Assembly: GCA_009787175.1 (NCBI GenBank)
Contig: WRGM01000119.1
Coordinates: 1 to 9,650 of the forward strand
DNA: 9,650 nucleotides
Reading direction: 5' to 3'
Origin: Candidatus Bathycorpusculum fermentans
GTDB lineage: Archaea; Thermoproteota; Bathyarchaeia; Bathyarchaeales; Bathycorpusculaceae
Every line of letters begins with the position of its first letter. Within the stretch, counting starts at the first letter, position 1. Shown piece by piece: positions 1 through 6,700 of the stretch. The notes below the pieces were generated by a model, which made no database searches, had not been told where the DNA came from, and worked only from the letters and a program-made list of their open reading frames with translations. A program made the translations under genes and the position numbers.

Positions 1-167
1 AGTTTGTATATTTTCATACTTCACTGTAAACACGTAGCTACAAAGAAAACAAAACCTATTATAAAGAGTTTTGCAAGAAGTCTAATGAAGAATTCAAACA
101 AATTAAAGCCTACAAAAAAACAGGAGCAAAACCAACAAGATATGACCTAATCAGCATAGAACATTAA
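1..167 (+). other. Lysine-rich open stretch at window edge, possibly the tail of a cut-off plus-strand gene
   Basis: Two plus-strand frames are open here. One runs from base 1 to a TAA at 148-150. The other runs from 30 to a TAA at 165-167, with an in-frame stop just before it at 27-29. Both give lysine-rich translations without a recognisable motif, and neither has a start codon with a ribosome binding site inside the window. The stretch may hold the C-terminus of a gene that begins outside the window and converges on the ferredoxin gene, or simply be A-rich spacer. The A+C-rich plus strand makes long open frames likely by chance. Confidence 0.15.
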
Positions 168-191
168 CAAACAACGTTTACCATATGAAAC

Positions 192-719
192 TTATGTGCT
201 AATTGATTTTTCTTTGCTACTCTCAGTGGGTTCAAGTAGTTGAGCTACAAGTTTTTGCCGCGCCTTTTGAGCTAACGTTTCCGCTGTAACATACTGCAAT
301 GCACCCCTTGGACACCATTGCACACATTGAGGCTCACCTGTACTATCAGTATCAGTACAGCTATTACAGACATAAGCCACTTTTCTCTCAAGATGCAAAT
401 TTAAAGCCCCAAAGGAACAAGCACCAATACACCAGCCGCAACCGGTGCAAGCGTGTTCATTAACACGGATAATTCCAGTACTTTCCTCCTGCGATAACGC
501 ATTTTTTGGACAAGACGCAACACAGAGAGGATCCACACATTTCCTACAAGAAACAGCTACACTAGTCAACAAACCCATACGAGTAACACGAATACGAGAC
601 TTGTCAGGATTAAAAGTTTTCTCATTAACCATACTACAAACGTATTCACAGAGACCACAGCCACTGCATTTTTCTAGATTTGAAACAACAAATTTTCGAT
701 CTTGCTGACGATCTACCAT
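192..719 (-). CDS. Four-cluster [4Fe-4S] ferredoxin-like electron-transfer subunit, partner of the upstream AOR enzyme
   Basis: This 175-residue protein has 16 cysteines in four groups: C18/21/24/28 (CxxCxxCxxxC), C58/61/66/70 (CxxCxxxxCxxxC), C91/94/97/101 (CxxCxxCxxxC) and C118/121/132/136 (CxxC, ten residues, CxxxC). This is the layout of the DmsB/NrfC-like family, in which four [4Fe-4S] clusters pass electrons in a chain. Related proteins (AorA of Aromatoleum, YdhY of E. coli) accompany AOR-family enzymes. No signal peptide or twin-arginine motif is seen, so it should be cytoplasmic. The ATG lies one base after the stop of the AOR gene, and its GGAGG ribosome site is inside the last AOR codons, so the two are co-transcribed and probably translationally coupled. 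The inferred job is to take electrons from the AOR [4Fe-4S] centre and pass them to soluble ferredoxin or another acceptor. The tail after residue 145 lacks cysteines and looks flexible. Confidence 0.9.
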   Translation of the reverse strand: MVDRQQDRKFVVSNLEKCSGCGLCEYVCSMVNEKTFNPDKSRIRVTRMGLLTSVAVSCRKCVDPLCVASCPKNALSQEESTGIIRVNEHACTGCGWCIGACSFGALNLHLERKVAYVCNSCTDTDSTGEPQCVQWCPRGALQYVTAETLAQKARQKLVAQLLEPTESSKEKSIST

Positions 720-720
720 A

Positions 721-2601
721 TTATTCCTCCCGGTTTTGAGCAGCTTTTATAGCATTTTCAGAAATATATGCCAAATGACCTAAACCGACTTGTTTTAAGC
801 AGTCCACTGTTGGAATGCCATCAGCAGTCCAGTTACATGCTGCATAATAATAGTCAATACCTAACTGCAGCTCATCATCGGTTATAACCATACCTTTTTC
901 GGGTACTTCATCAGGAATTGGACAATTCTTAATTTTATAGGGCAAATCATCATAATCGCGTGTGCCCTTACCTTCTAATATGTTAAATAAGCGCACCAGA
1001 GTTTCTATCCGTTTGCCAACCTGCTTCAACTCTTCTGCAGTAATTGGATTACCCATTGCAAACAAGTAGTAATCTGCCAAGTCTTTCCAAGTATATGCAT
1101 GAGGATGTAGTTTACAAATTAGTAAAGAGTCTAAAACGTTATAACGCAGACTTTCCTCAACAAGCTTATAACCTATTATATCACTTTCAATTTTATAACG
1201 ATCAACTTTACCTGCAATATCTAATAATTCTGCTCCGTTACGCATGGTAGCATCACCGCTAAATGCGATAGAGAAACCTAACGCGGTATTCTTTAACGCA
1301 CGTAAATCATAACCGGGTAACTCTAAACATTTAACATGACAAGCATACTTAGCAGCTTCACCACCTATAGACTCTGCAGCTTTTACTACACCTTCAGATA
1401 GAACATTACCTAACCAGCCATCACGTTTACCAATTTTACAAATCAAATCTAATAGGGCATCAACATTTCCAAAGCGTAAATCAATGCCGCCAGTTTGCTC
1501 ACTGTTAATTACGCCATGCTCATAAAGATCCATAGCAAAAGCAACTACAGCACCAACAGAAACAGGGTCCATGCCATAATCATTAATTAAACTAGCAGCT
1601 TTAACAATAGCATCGAAGCTATCAACTCCGCAGAGGGAACTTAGACTTAAAAAACTAGCAGAGTTAAGCAGGGCTACTTCATTCTTAAAAGAACCAGTAG
1701 AAATCAGGATAGCACTATTACAATTTACTCCACAAGTAGCACAACCAACATTTTTCTTAACAAAACGATCAGATAAATAATCAGTCCAAAGCTTGCTAAC
1801 ACCTTCAAAAACAGAATTATTCCAATTCCGCGTAGCTAAAGCAGAAAGCGAATTTAACTCCGATAAACGCTTAAACATCAAAGAAGACGAAATCTTATCA
1901 GATTCTAATGCCCTATCGCGTTCATACAAAGTTTTTACAAAACACGTAAAAGACTCAAGATTTGCAACATTAACATCATACGTACCCCTAACAGCTACTG
2001 CCTTAAGATTTTTAGAACCCATAACAGCACCAAGACCCACACCACGACTAACTGTATGATACTTATCACTTATAATTGTAGCAAACCTGCAAAGCTCCTC
2101 ACCGGCTTTACCAATACCAGACACAGAAATAGAAAAATCATCCAACTCATTACAAAGCTTCCGCTCAACCTCACGGACACTATCACCTTTAAAATGTTGA
2201 GCATCCCGAATTTGAACTTGATCATCATCAAGCCACAAATAAGACAGAGCAGAAGCTTTACCCTTAACAACAACCGCAACATAACCCGCACGCTTCAATT
2301 CAGAACCAAAAAAACTCTGAACCTGCCCCTCACACACACCACCAGTCAAAGGAGACTTTGAAACCACCGCATACCCATGCCCCGATGGACCCAAAGTACC
2401 ACTCAAAGGACCAACACAATAAATTAGAGGATTATCAGAATCAAAAGCATCCCTACCAGGCTTTGAATACTCCATAAGCAAATTCACACCCAAACCCACA
2501 CCACCGAGATACAAACTCACCGTTTTCTCATCAAGCACCTCAGTCCGAACCTGCCCAGAAGTAAGATTAACATGCAAAACCTTACCAACATAAGCACACA
2601 T
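721..2601 (-). CDS. Aldehyde:ferredoxin oxidoreductase family enzyme (tungsten/molybdenum bis-pterin)
   Basis: At 626 residues this is a full-length AOR-family protein. The N-terminal domain opens with the usual GKVLHVNLTSG (6-16), followed by YLGGVGLGVNLL (31-42) and KSPLTGG (82-88). The [4Fe-4S] ligands are C287, C290, C294 (CxxCxxxC) and C496 in DSLLICKLHP, matching the spacing in Pyrococcus furiosus AOR. The C-terminal GIPTxxCLKQVGLGHL (595-610) is also typical. The family oxidises aldehydes to acids, or related substrates, with ferredoxin as acceptor; the substrate here cannot be read from sequence. Two usual motifs are altered: the arginine that often precedes the SPLTG stretch is absent (PSGHGYAVVSKSPLTG), and the common RGxxH after the YDxR motif reads SGDATMRNG (448-456). 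The start ATG at 2601 has a GAGGG site about 10 bases upstream. The next gene encodes its four-cluster ferredoxin. No pterin-synthesis or FAD subunit gene is nearby. The family call is firm; the substrate is unknown. Confidence 0.93.
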   Translation of the reverse strand: MCAYVGKVLHVNLTSGQVRTEVLDEKTVSLYLGGVGLGVNLLMEYSKPGRDAFDSDNPLIYCVGPLSGTLGPSGHGYAVVSKSPLTGGVCEGQVQSFFGSELKRAGYVAVVVKGKASALSYLWLDDDQVQIRDAQHFKGDSVREVERKLCNELDDFSISVSGIGKAGEELCRFATIISDKYHTVSRGVGLGAVMGSKNLKAVAVRGTYDVNVANLESFTCFVKTLYERDRALESDKISSSLMFKRLSELNSLSALATRNWNNSVFEGVSKLWTDYLSDRFVKKNVGCATCGVNCNSAILISTGSFKNEVALLNSASFLSLSSLCGVDSFDAIVKAASLINDYGMDPVSVGAVVAFAMDLYEHGVINSEQTGGIDLRFGNVDALLDLICKIGKRDGWLGNVLSEGVVKAAESIGGEAAKYACHVKCLELPGYDLRALKNTALGFSIAFSGDATMRNGAELLDIAGKVDRYKIESDIIGYKLVEESLRYNVLDSLLICKLHPHAYTWKDLADYYLFAMGNPITAEELKQVGKRIETLVRLFNILEGKGTRDYDDLPYKIKNCPIPDEVPEKGMVITDDELQLGIDYYYAACNWTADGIPTVDCLKQVGLGHLAYISENAIKAAQNREE

Positions 2602-2629
2602 GCCACATATCCCTCTTACACAAAAAAAC

Positions 2630-2650
2630 AGCTAAACAATATATTTAGCT
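2630..2650 (-). promoter_or_regulatory. TATA-like core inside a 7-bp inverted repeat, promoter of the AOR-ferredoxin operon
   Basis: The arms AGCTAAA (2630-2636) and TTTAGCT (2644-2650) are perfect inverted repeats around a 7-base centre. Read on the minus strand, the centre and flank contain AAATATAT, a plausible archaeal TATA box about 40 bases before the ATG at 2601. That would put the transcript start near 2617, giving a short leader that holds the GAGGG ribosome site (2612-2617). A dyad over the TATA box is a common way for a dimeric repressor to block the promoter; the repressor is not identified here. Confidence 0.45.
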
Positions 2651-2827
2651 TATCATTAAAAAAACAATTTCCAACAGACACACAAACAACAAACAGCAAA
2701 AATACACCAAGACACAAAAACAAAACACACATCAACAAACAACAAATAAATGCCTGAACTTTAGATTACCAGCATATTTGTGAACGAAGAGTTACAAAGA
2801 AAATACGCATTTGACAATTTTGACTTT
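2651..2827. other. Spacer between the AOR promoter and the MBL gene, strongly A+C-biased
   Basis: No gene is supported here. The plus strand is extremely poor in G and T (bases 2701-2760 contain only 9 G or T out of 60). Read on the minus strand this is GT-rich with several T-runs, such as the one opposite 2657-2664, which could terminate the MBL transcript in the archaeal way without a hairpin. A short plus-strand open frame through this area overlaps the AOR start and has no ribosome site. Confidence 0.4.
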
Positions 2828-3424
2828 TTAATTCTTTAGTTCTATCTCTTCATCGGGCTGAATAATTAGCTTGTTTGGCGCAGTCCATTTTTGCGCTTTT
2901 GATAGATCAAATAATGCCTGCGGTTTTACATGAATTAATATGTTATGTTTTGCACCCACAAGTTCAGCGCATTCTGCCGCTTCTTTAGGGTCCATATTAT
3001 ATACGCCATCGCCGCAGAATAGAGCGTAATCAATTTTCAGCTTAGCTAATTCCTGCATATGCTTTGTTTTTGAAGTATCACCTGAACAATAAATCCTAAC
3101 ACCATCGAGCAGCATTAGAAAGCCAACACATTTATCGGGGTTATGTAAAAAATTTCGTGCCTCTACAGCTTCAACTGCAATACCATCAAAAGAAAAACAG
3201 TTATACTTACCACCAGCTAAGGCCTCCTTATGCGTAATAACTTTACAGTCATCATTTTGAGTAACTAGATCTAGCTGATTATGGTCAGGATGATCATGTG
3301 TAATGAGAACAATATCCGCAGGTTTATCATATCCCTCACCAGCATAGGGATCAACATATATTACTCGCCCATCTTGCGTAACAAAACGGGTACTTCCATG
3401 CCCTTGATATAACAATTTTACCAT
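2828..3424 (-). CDS. MBL-fold metal-dependent hydrolase (UPF0173/UlaG-like)
   Basis: This 198-residue protein is a compact metallo-beta-lactamase fold. Visible metal-site elements are H9 in the opening GHGSTRF, the core HxHxDH motif THDHPDH (H43, H45, D47, H48), D116 in YCSGDTS, and a late histidine at H165 in NILIHVKP. The NMDPKEAAE stretch (143-151) matches the MDxxEAA segment typical of the UPF0173/UlaG branch. These enzymes bind one or two metal ions and hydrolyse lactone or phosphodiester-type bonds; the physiological substrate of most members, including this one, is unknown. There is no signal peptide, so it is cytoplasmic. GAGG at 3433-3436 sits 8 bases before the chosen ATG; another ATG five bases upstream is out of frame. 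It lies 27 bases downstream of the HtrA gene on the same strand and may share its transcript. Confidence 0.88.
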   Translation of the reverse strand: MVKLLYQGHGSTRFVTQDGRVIYVDPYAGEGYDKPADIVLITHDHPDHNQLDLVTQNDDCKVITHKEALAGGKYNCFSFDGIAVEAVEARNFLHNPDKCVGFLMLLDGVRIYCSGDTSKTKHMQELAKLKIDYALFCGDGVYNMDPKEAAECAELVGAKHNILIHVKPQALFDLSKAQKWTAPNKLIIQPDEEIELKN

Positions 3425-3451
3425 ACCATATTCCTCTCTTGCATGACAAAG

Positions 3452-4588
3452 TTATGTTATAGGTGGTCTTTCTTTTAACACCACTATAACATCAATGTTT
3501 ACATCATTTCGCATTACTGTTATATTTACACTCTGACCGGGCACAGTTTTTTCTGCAAGATAACTTGCCAGATCATCATTACTTTTTATGCCAACACCAT
3601 CTATAGCCACTATTATATCACCCACTTGCAGCTTACCAGCCGAGGGTCCACCATTTACAACTGATACTATTCGCCAGCCATAAGTAACACTTGACTCAAA
3701 CTGTTGAGCTAAAATGTAATTCATATCATTACCATTTACACCCAAATAAGAATGCCCACTATAAGTCCCAGTAGCTATCAACGCGCCGATTTCTTTTAGA
3801 ATAGTATTTGAAGGAATAGCAAAACCTAGACCTTGCGAATCAGAAACAACAGTTGTTGTTATACCGATAACTTCACCAGCAGCATTTAACATTGGACCAC
3901 CAGAATTACCAGGATTAATAGGAGCACTCGCCTGAATAACATTCGCTATAGAAAAACGATTAGTCATATCATCAACAATAGTCCTACCAAGAGCACTAAT
4001 TACACCTACAGTTAAAGAACCAACAAGACCATAAGGATTCCCTATAACTATCACCTGCTCCCCCACACATAAATTAGAAGAACGAACAATCTTAAGAGGC
4101 ACAAACTCCGAAACAGGAGCATCAACAGAAACAATAGCAAGATCAGCATACGGATCAGAACCCAAAACAGACGCAGAATAACCATGACCATTATGAAAAG
4201 TAACACTTAAACTATCAACACCCTGCACCACATGATAATTAGTTATCACAACATACCGACCCTGAAAAATATAAACAAACCCAGACCCCTGAGCAGTCCC
4301 AGTACGAGAAACACCATAAACTAAAACAACAGAAGCCTTAACACTATCATAAATCTCCTGAAGAGACACACCATCCTGATAAATAATAACATCCTGAGAC
4401 ACAACACCCTGCGAACCCTCCAACTCAGAAACCCTCGCCTGCAACCCCGCAATCTCAGTCCGCAAATCTGAATTGCCATTGTTAACATTCACAAAAAAAA
4501 TAGCAAGTCCACCCATAAGTAAACCAGCAACAAAAATCAAAACAAAAAAACTAGCCAACCCTTTATTTTGATCATTATAGAGACTCAT
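3452..4588 (-). CDS. Membrane-anchored HtrA/DegP-type serine protease with PDZ domain
   Basis: The protein is about 378 residues from the ATG at 4588. A TTG one codon earlier (4591) is also possible, with AGAAGG at 4599-4604 lying 7 bases before the TTG and 10 before the ATG. One transmembrane helix (about residues 13-34) is followed by a short coiled coil (43-58, DLRTEIAGLQARVSELEG), then the trypsin-like domain with H120 (TNYHVV), D150 (ADLAIV) and S230 (NPGNSGGP), numbered from the TTG. A C-terminal PDZ domain spans about 280-375 (GDIIVAIDGVGIKSNDDL). The family degrades or refolds misfolded proteins. The N-terminal helix suggests the catalytic part faces outside the cytoplasm, with the coiled coil helping assembly into a trimer or larger form; that part is inference. 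The triad is complete, so it should be active. The MBL gene follows after 27 bases. Confidence 0.92.
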   Translation of the reverse strand: MSLYNDQNKGLASFFVLIFVAGLLMGGLAIFFVNVNNGNSDLRTEIAGLQARVSELEGSQGVVSQDVIIYQDGVSLQEIYDSVKASVVLVYGVSRTGTAQGSGFVYIFQGRYVVITNYHVVQGVDSLSVTFHNGHGYSASVLGSDPYADLAIVSVDAPVSEFVPLKIVRSSNLCVGEQVIVIGNPYGLVGSLTVGVISALGRTIVDDMTNRFSIANVIQASAPINPGNSGGPMLNAAGEVIGITTTVVSDSQGLGFAIPSNTILKEIGALIATGTYSGHSYLGVNGNDMNYILAQQFESSVTYGWRIVSVVNGGPSAGKLQVGDIIVAIDGVGIKSNDDLASYLAEKTVPGQSVNITVMRNDVNIDVIVVLKERPPIT

Positions 4589-4626
4589 CAATTTTTAACC
4601 TTCTAAAAACAAATAAAAATAACTAG

Positions 4627-4636
4627 AAATAAATGT
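4627..4636 (-). promoter_or_regulatory. Possible TATA element of the HtrA gene
   Basis: On the minus strand the sequence reads CATTTATTTC about 45 bases before the HtrA start, an AT-rich core at a fitting distance for an archaeal promoter with a short leader. The surrounding 4592-4705 spacer is AT-rich throughout, so the match is weak. Confidence 0.25.
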
Positions 4637-4705
4637 TTGCCATCATACCCAAATTGAACCCAAATCCTTGAAAATTATTCAACATTGTTTAAAGAATCAA
4701 TAGAA

Positions 4706-5083
4706 TTAACGTCTATCATCCGCTTCTACATCTATAACTTCAATGAGTTTAATTACCACATCACCTTTTTCCTTTTTCTCCTCAGGAGTAAACGTGGCTT
4801 TTTCTGGACAAATATCATCAATTATTATACCTACATCTTCATCTAAAATTACAGGATAAACTCCACAACCTGATGGTTTATCAGAATAAATACTGCACCT
4901 ATACGCTTCTAAGCTATAAAAAACGCAATAGCCATTATAATTTCTAAGTTGAGCATAACCTTCTTTGTTAATTTTCATAAAATATTTTTTATGGAATCCT
5001 CTTTTTTCTATCCGCTTGATATCCTCGTTTGTCAGTAACATCTCTGTTTCGGTACAACAAATTCCACAATGAGAACAATGCAT
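4706..5083 (-). CDS. YkgJ-family cysteine-cluster protein (CxxCxxCC type)
   Basis: This 125-residue protein opens with CSHCGICC (C3, C6, C9, C10), then has YCVFY (C53), RCSIYSDKPSGCGVYPV (C63 and C73) and a late cysteine in DDICPE. This is the conserved pattern of the YkgJ/UPF0153 family, whose cysteines are thought to bind zinc or an iron-sulfur cluster. The family is widespread in archaea and bacteria and its reaction is not settled. The C-terminal 30 residues are charged and lie outside the core. No membrane segment is visible. The ATG is the only good start, although its Shine-Dalgarno match is weak (AGG four bases upstream), so it may depend on translation of the small genes upstream, which end 56 bases before it. 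That spacer holds a 6-bp inverted repeat (AGATAA at 5096-5101, TTATCT at 5114-5119). Confidence 0.8.
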   Translation of the reverse strand: MHCSHCGICCTETEMLLTNEDIKRIEKRGFHKKYFMKINKEGYAQLRNYNGYCVFYSLEAYRCSIYSDKPSGCGVYPVILDEDVGIIIDDICPEKATFTPEEKKEKGDVVIKLIEVIDVEADDRR

Positions 5084-5139
5084 AAGCCTAAGTACAGATA
5101 AAGTTATTTTAGCTTATCTAAACAGGAATTATTCAGTTC

Positions 5140-5373
5140 TTATGCAAATAGAATATTTCGGTTAAGTCTCTCAGCGTATGCAATGTTTTTTAATGGAATT
5201 TTTTCTCGGCTAAGGTTTCCAAACGTAGTATATTCCAGTAAATTCGTTTTGCCTATTTCAGCTTTTTTAATACCGATTAAGTGAACGTTTACTATTACAG
5301 CACCGTCTTTTAGATGTAAGTTAACATTTTTTCCTATGTACGTTTTTGCGCTGTTAAAACAAAAGTTTCCCAT
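5140..5373 (-). CDS. Conserved-looking small protein, possible small beta-barrel (LSm/SH3-like), function unknown
   Basis: I do not recognise this 77-residue protein with certainty. It is a chain of short alternating strands: IGKNVNLHLKDGAVIVNVHLIGI near the N-terminus and IPLKNIAYAERLN near the C-terminus. A basic strand-turn-strand around a KDG turn, with a late IPL strand, is what small LSm- or SH3-like barrels show, but the similarity is structural guesswork. An ATG 12 bases upstream (5385) would add MVIY. I prefer 5373 because GGTGAT, a perfect match to the archaeal anti-Shine-Dalgarno, ends four bases before it, while 5385 lacks a ribosome site. The GGTGAT overlaps the stop codon of the 49-codon gene upstream, so the two are tightly coupled. 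The single cysteine is not part of a motif. Confidence 0.7.
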   Translation of the reverse strand: MGNFCFNSAKTYIGKNVNLHLKDGAVIVNVHLIGIKKAEIGKTNLLEYTTFGNLSREKIPLKNIAYAERLNRNILFA

Positions 5374-5378
5374 GTAAA

Positions 5379-5528
5379 TCACCATTCAGTATCTTGTTCT
5401 GCTATTTTGTTCCAGCAGTGTTCGCATATTGGAATTGTTTCTCCTTTGAATTGTATGTATAGTTTAATTTGCTCGCCATGGCAAGTATTTTTCCAAGGGT
5501 TTTGACAATGTTCTAAGATGTGTTCCAT
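5379..5528 (-). CDS. 49-residue CxxC protein, probable zinc-binding mini-protein
   Basis: This gene is short enough to be dropped by length filters, but it is well supported. The ATG at 5526-5528 has a GAGG ribosome site (5536-5539) at good spacing, and the frame runs 49 codons to TGA at 5379-5381, next to the start of the following gene. The protein has C8, C16-H17, and C35-x-x-C38 in the stretch PICEHCW, giving four cysteines plus histidine that could bind one zinc ion, like small zinc-ribbon proteins. It ends in aspartate, threonine, glutamate and tryptophan after a basic middle. Small archaeal zinc proteins often bind nucleic acid or assist larger complexes; no role can be assigned here. 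It forms a two-gene unit with the 77-residue protein, with overlapping start and stop signals. Confidence 0.72.
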   Translation of the reverse strand: MEHILEHCQNPWKNTCHGEQIKLYIQFKGETIPICEHCWNKIAEQDTEW

Positions 5529-5560
5529 GATTTATTCCTCAAAAAATGTTTATGACAGTT

Positions 5561-5586
5561 AGCTGTTTTAAATGAGCTGTTTAAAC
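5561..5586 (-). repeat. Short direct repeat in the promoter of the mini-operon
   Basis: AGCTGTTTTAAA (5561-5572) and AGCTGTTTAAAC (5575-5586) are two near-copies 14 bases apart, about 35-58 bases before the 49-codon gene. On the minus strand each copy contains TTTAAAC or TTTAAAA, so one may serve as the TATA box and the pair as a regulator site. Whether it is an operator cannot be told from sequence alone. Confidence 0.4.
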
Positions 5587-5895
5587 GGTTATTTACAAGA
5601 GTAGAGAGTTGAGTTAAAGTAAAACTGTATACATGAGTATGTTTCTATTTTTATTGCAAAGTTCAGAAAAGATTTGTAACACAGTACAGTTAGTGTCAAA
5701 CAGGCAGCAATATTGTTATTTTGGTGTTTTTCCATGTGGTGTTTTCAAAAAAATATGTTGCATTTGGTTTTATGTATTTATCTATGCTGTTTTCAGGTAT
5801 TTTTTAGCAAGTTAAGTTAGCAGTATTTATAAAATAGGCTGTGTGTTCATAAAAATTGTAACAAAAATGTTTGGGTAAGGAGTTTGAAGGAAATT
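5587..5895. other. Divergent intergenic region between the mini-operon and purC
   Basis: The stretch separates two divergent transcription units. It includes a plus-strand open frame (5633-5815) with no ribosome site and a cysteine- and aromatic-rich, low-complexity translation, which I treat as chance. The right part holds the purC promoter. I see no RNA gene or clear riboswitch fold; a purine riboswitch aptamer was not recognised by eye. Confidence 0.5.
5826..5834 (+). promoter_or_regulatory. TATA-like element of purC
   Basis: TTTATAAAA is centred about 65 bases before the ATG at 5896. Archaeal TATA boxes lie about 25 bases before the start of transcription, which would give an RNA starting near 5856 with a 40-base leader containing the ribosome site. 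It is the best TATA match in the region. Confidence 0.5.
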
Positions 5896-6594
5896 ATGAA
5901 GTCAATTTATGAAGGCAAAACTAAAATTGTTCTATTAAATGAAGAAACCGGAGACTATTTTTTATTTTTTAAAGATAGCGCTACGGGTGAAAATGGTGTT
6001 TTTGATCCTGGTTTTAACACTGTTGGTGGCAGTGTTTTGGGTAAAGGCAAAGTTGGGCTTGCTGTTTCAAAATATTTTTTTGAGCTTATGGAAGCAAATG
6101 GTATTCCAACGCATTATTTGAGTGCAGATCTTGAGAAGTGTTTGATGAAAGTACGTCCTGTTACAGTTCCAAAGCTTGAATTTGTGTTACGTTATTTCAC
6201 AGCAGGTAGTATGTGTCGCAGGTTTTCACTTGAGAAAGGTATTCCGTTTAATCCGCCTTATCTTGAAGTTACCCTTAAAGATGATGCACAGGGAGATCCG
6301 CTTATCAGTGAAAGGATTTGTATTATGAAGGGGTTCTTAAAAGAAGGTGAATATGATAGGGTACTAGATGTTTTGGTTAAAGCAGGTGATGTCTTGCGGA
6401 AGGAGCTTAAAAAGTTCAATTTAACTCTGCTAGACTTTAAGCTGGAATTTGGTTTTGATGAGAATCGGAAAATATACATTGCTGATGAAATTACACCAGA
6501 CATTTGGCGTGTGCAGGATGAAGCAGGCAATATTCCAAATCAGATTGATTGCGCAAAACTGATTCTTAGCAAGATAAATAGTAAAAGCGAATAA
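5896..6594 (+). CDS. purC: SAICAR synthetase (PurC), purine biosynthesis
   Basis: This enzyme joins aspartate to CAIR with ATP to make SAICAR in purine synthesis, in the cytoplasm. From the ATG at 5896 it is 232 residues. The start is MKSIYEGKTK, the ATP-binding YEGKxK motif; a TTG four codons upstream is less likely because its GGAG is too close, while GAAGG lies 5 bases before this ATG. Motifs in order: FKDSATGENG (25-34), PTH (71-73), a PROSITE-type segment with E95 and R99 up to AGS (103-105), KDDAQGDPLIS (128-138), LLDFKLEFGFD (178-188) and IADEITPDIWR (195-205). All point to an active enzyme. The last 25 residues differ from the usual LDKDxFR stretch, as in some archaeal versions. No other purine genes are close, so it is probably transcribed alone. 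Confidence 0.95.
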   Translation: MKSIYEGKTKIVLLNEETGDYFLFFKDSATGENGVFDPGFNTVGGSVLGKGKVGLAVSKYFFELMEANGIPTHYLSADLEKCLMKVRPVTVPKLEFVLRYFTAGSMCRRFSLEKGIPFNPPYLEVTLKDDAQGDPLISERICIMKGFLKEGEYDRVLDVLVKAGDVLRKELKKFNLTLLDFKLEFGFDENRKIYIADEITPDIWRVQDEAGNIPNQIDCAKLILSKINSKSE

Positions 6595-6604
6595 CACTAG
6601 AAAA

Positions 6605-6642
6605 CTGAGTGTATTTACACTCAGCACTATTAGTCTTTTTTT
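6605..6642. terminator. Hairpin terminator with T-runs on both sides, shared by two converging genes
   Basis: CTGAGTGTATTTACACTCAG (6605-6624) is a perfect inverted repeat with 9-base arms, so the loop is probably opened to six bases. On the plus strand it is followed by a run of seven T (6636-6642); on the minus strand it is followed directly by TTTT (opposite 6601-6604). It sits 10 bases after the purC stop and about 75 bases beyond the phosphodiesterase stop, so it can end both transcripts. Archaeal termination usually needs only the U-run, so the strong hairpin may also stabilise RNA 3' ends. Confidence 0.65.
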
Positions 6643-6700
6643 AGTTTTTATAGCTGATAAGTCAATAGGTATATGTAGTAGTTTTTGGGCTGTTTGTGTG

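Noticed and set aside
445..708. Plus-strand open frame opposite the ferredoxin gene
   Set aside because: It lies wholly antisense to a gene with 16 conserved cysteines, and its translation shows no motif.
1793..2361. Plus-strand open frames opposite the 5' half of the AOR gene
   Set aside because: They arise from the A+C-rich plus strand opposite a well-supported gene; no ribosome sites or recognisable domains.
5633..5815. Plus-strand 60-codon frame upstream of purC
   Set aside because: No ribosome site; the translation is a low-complexity Phe/Cys/Tyr-rich string typical of T-rich spacer.
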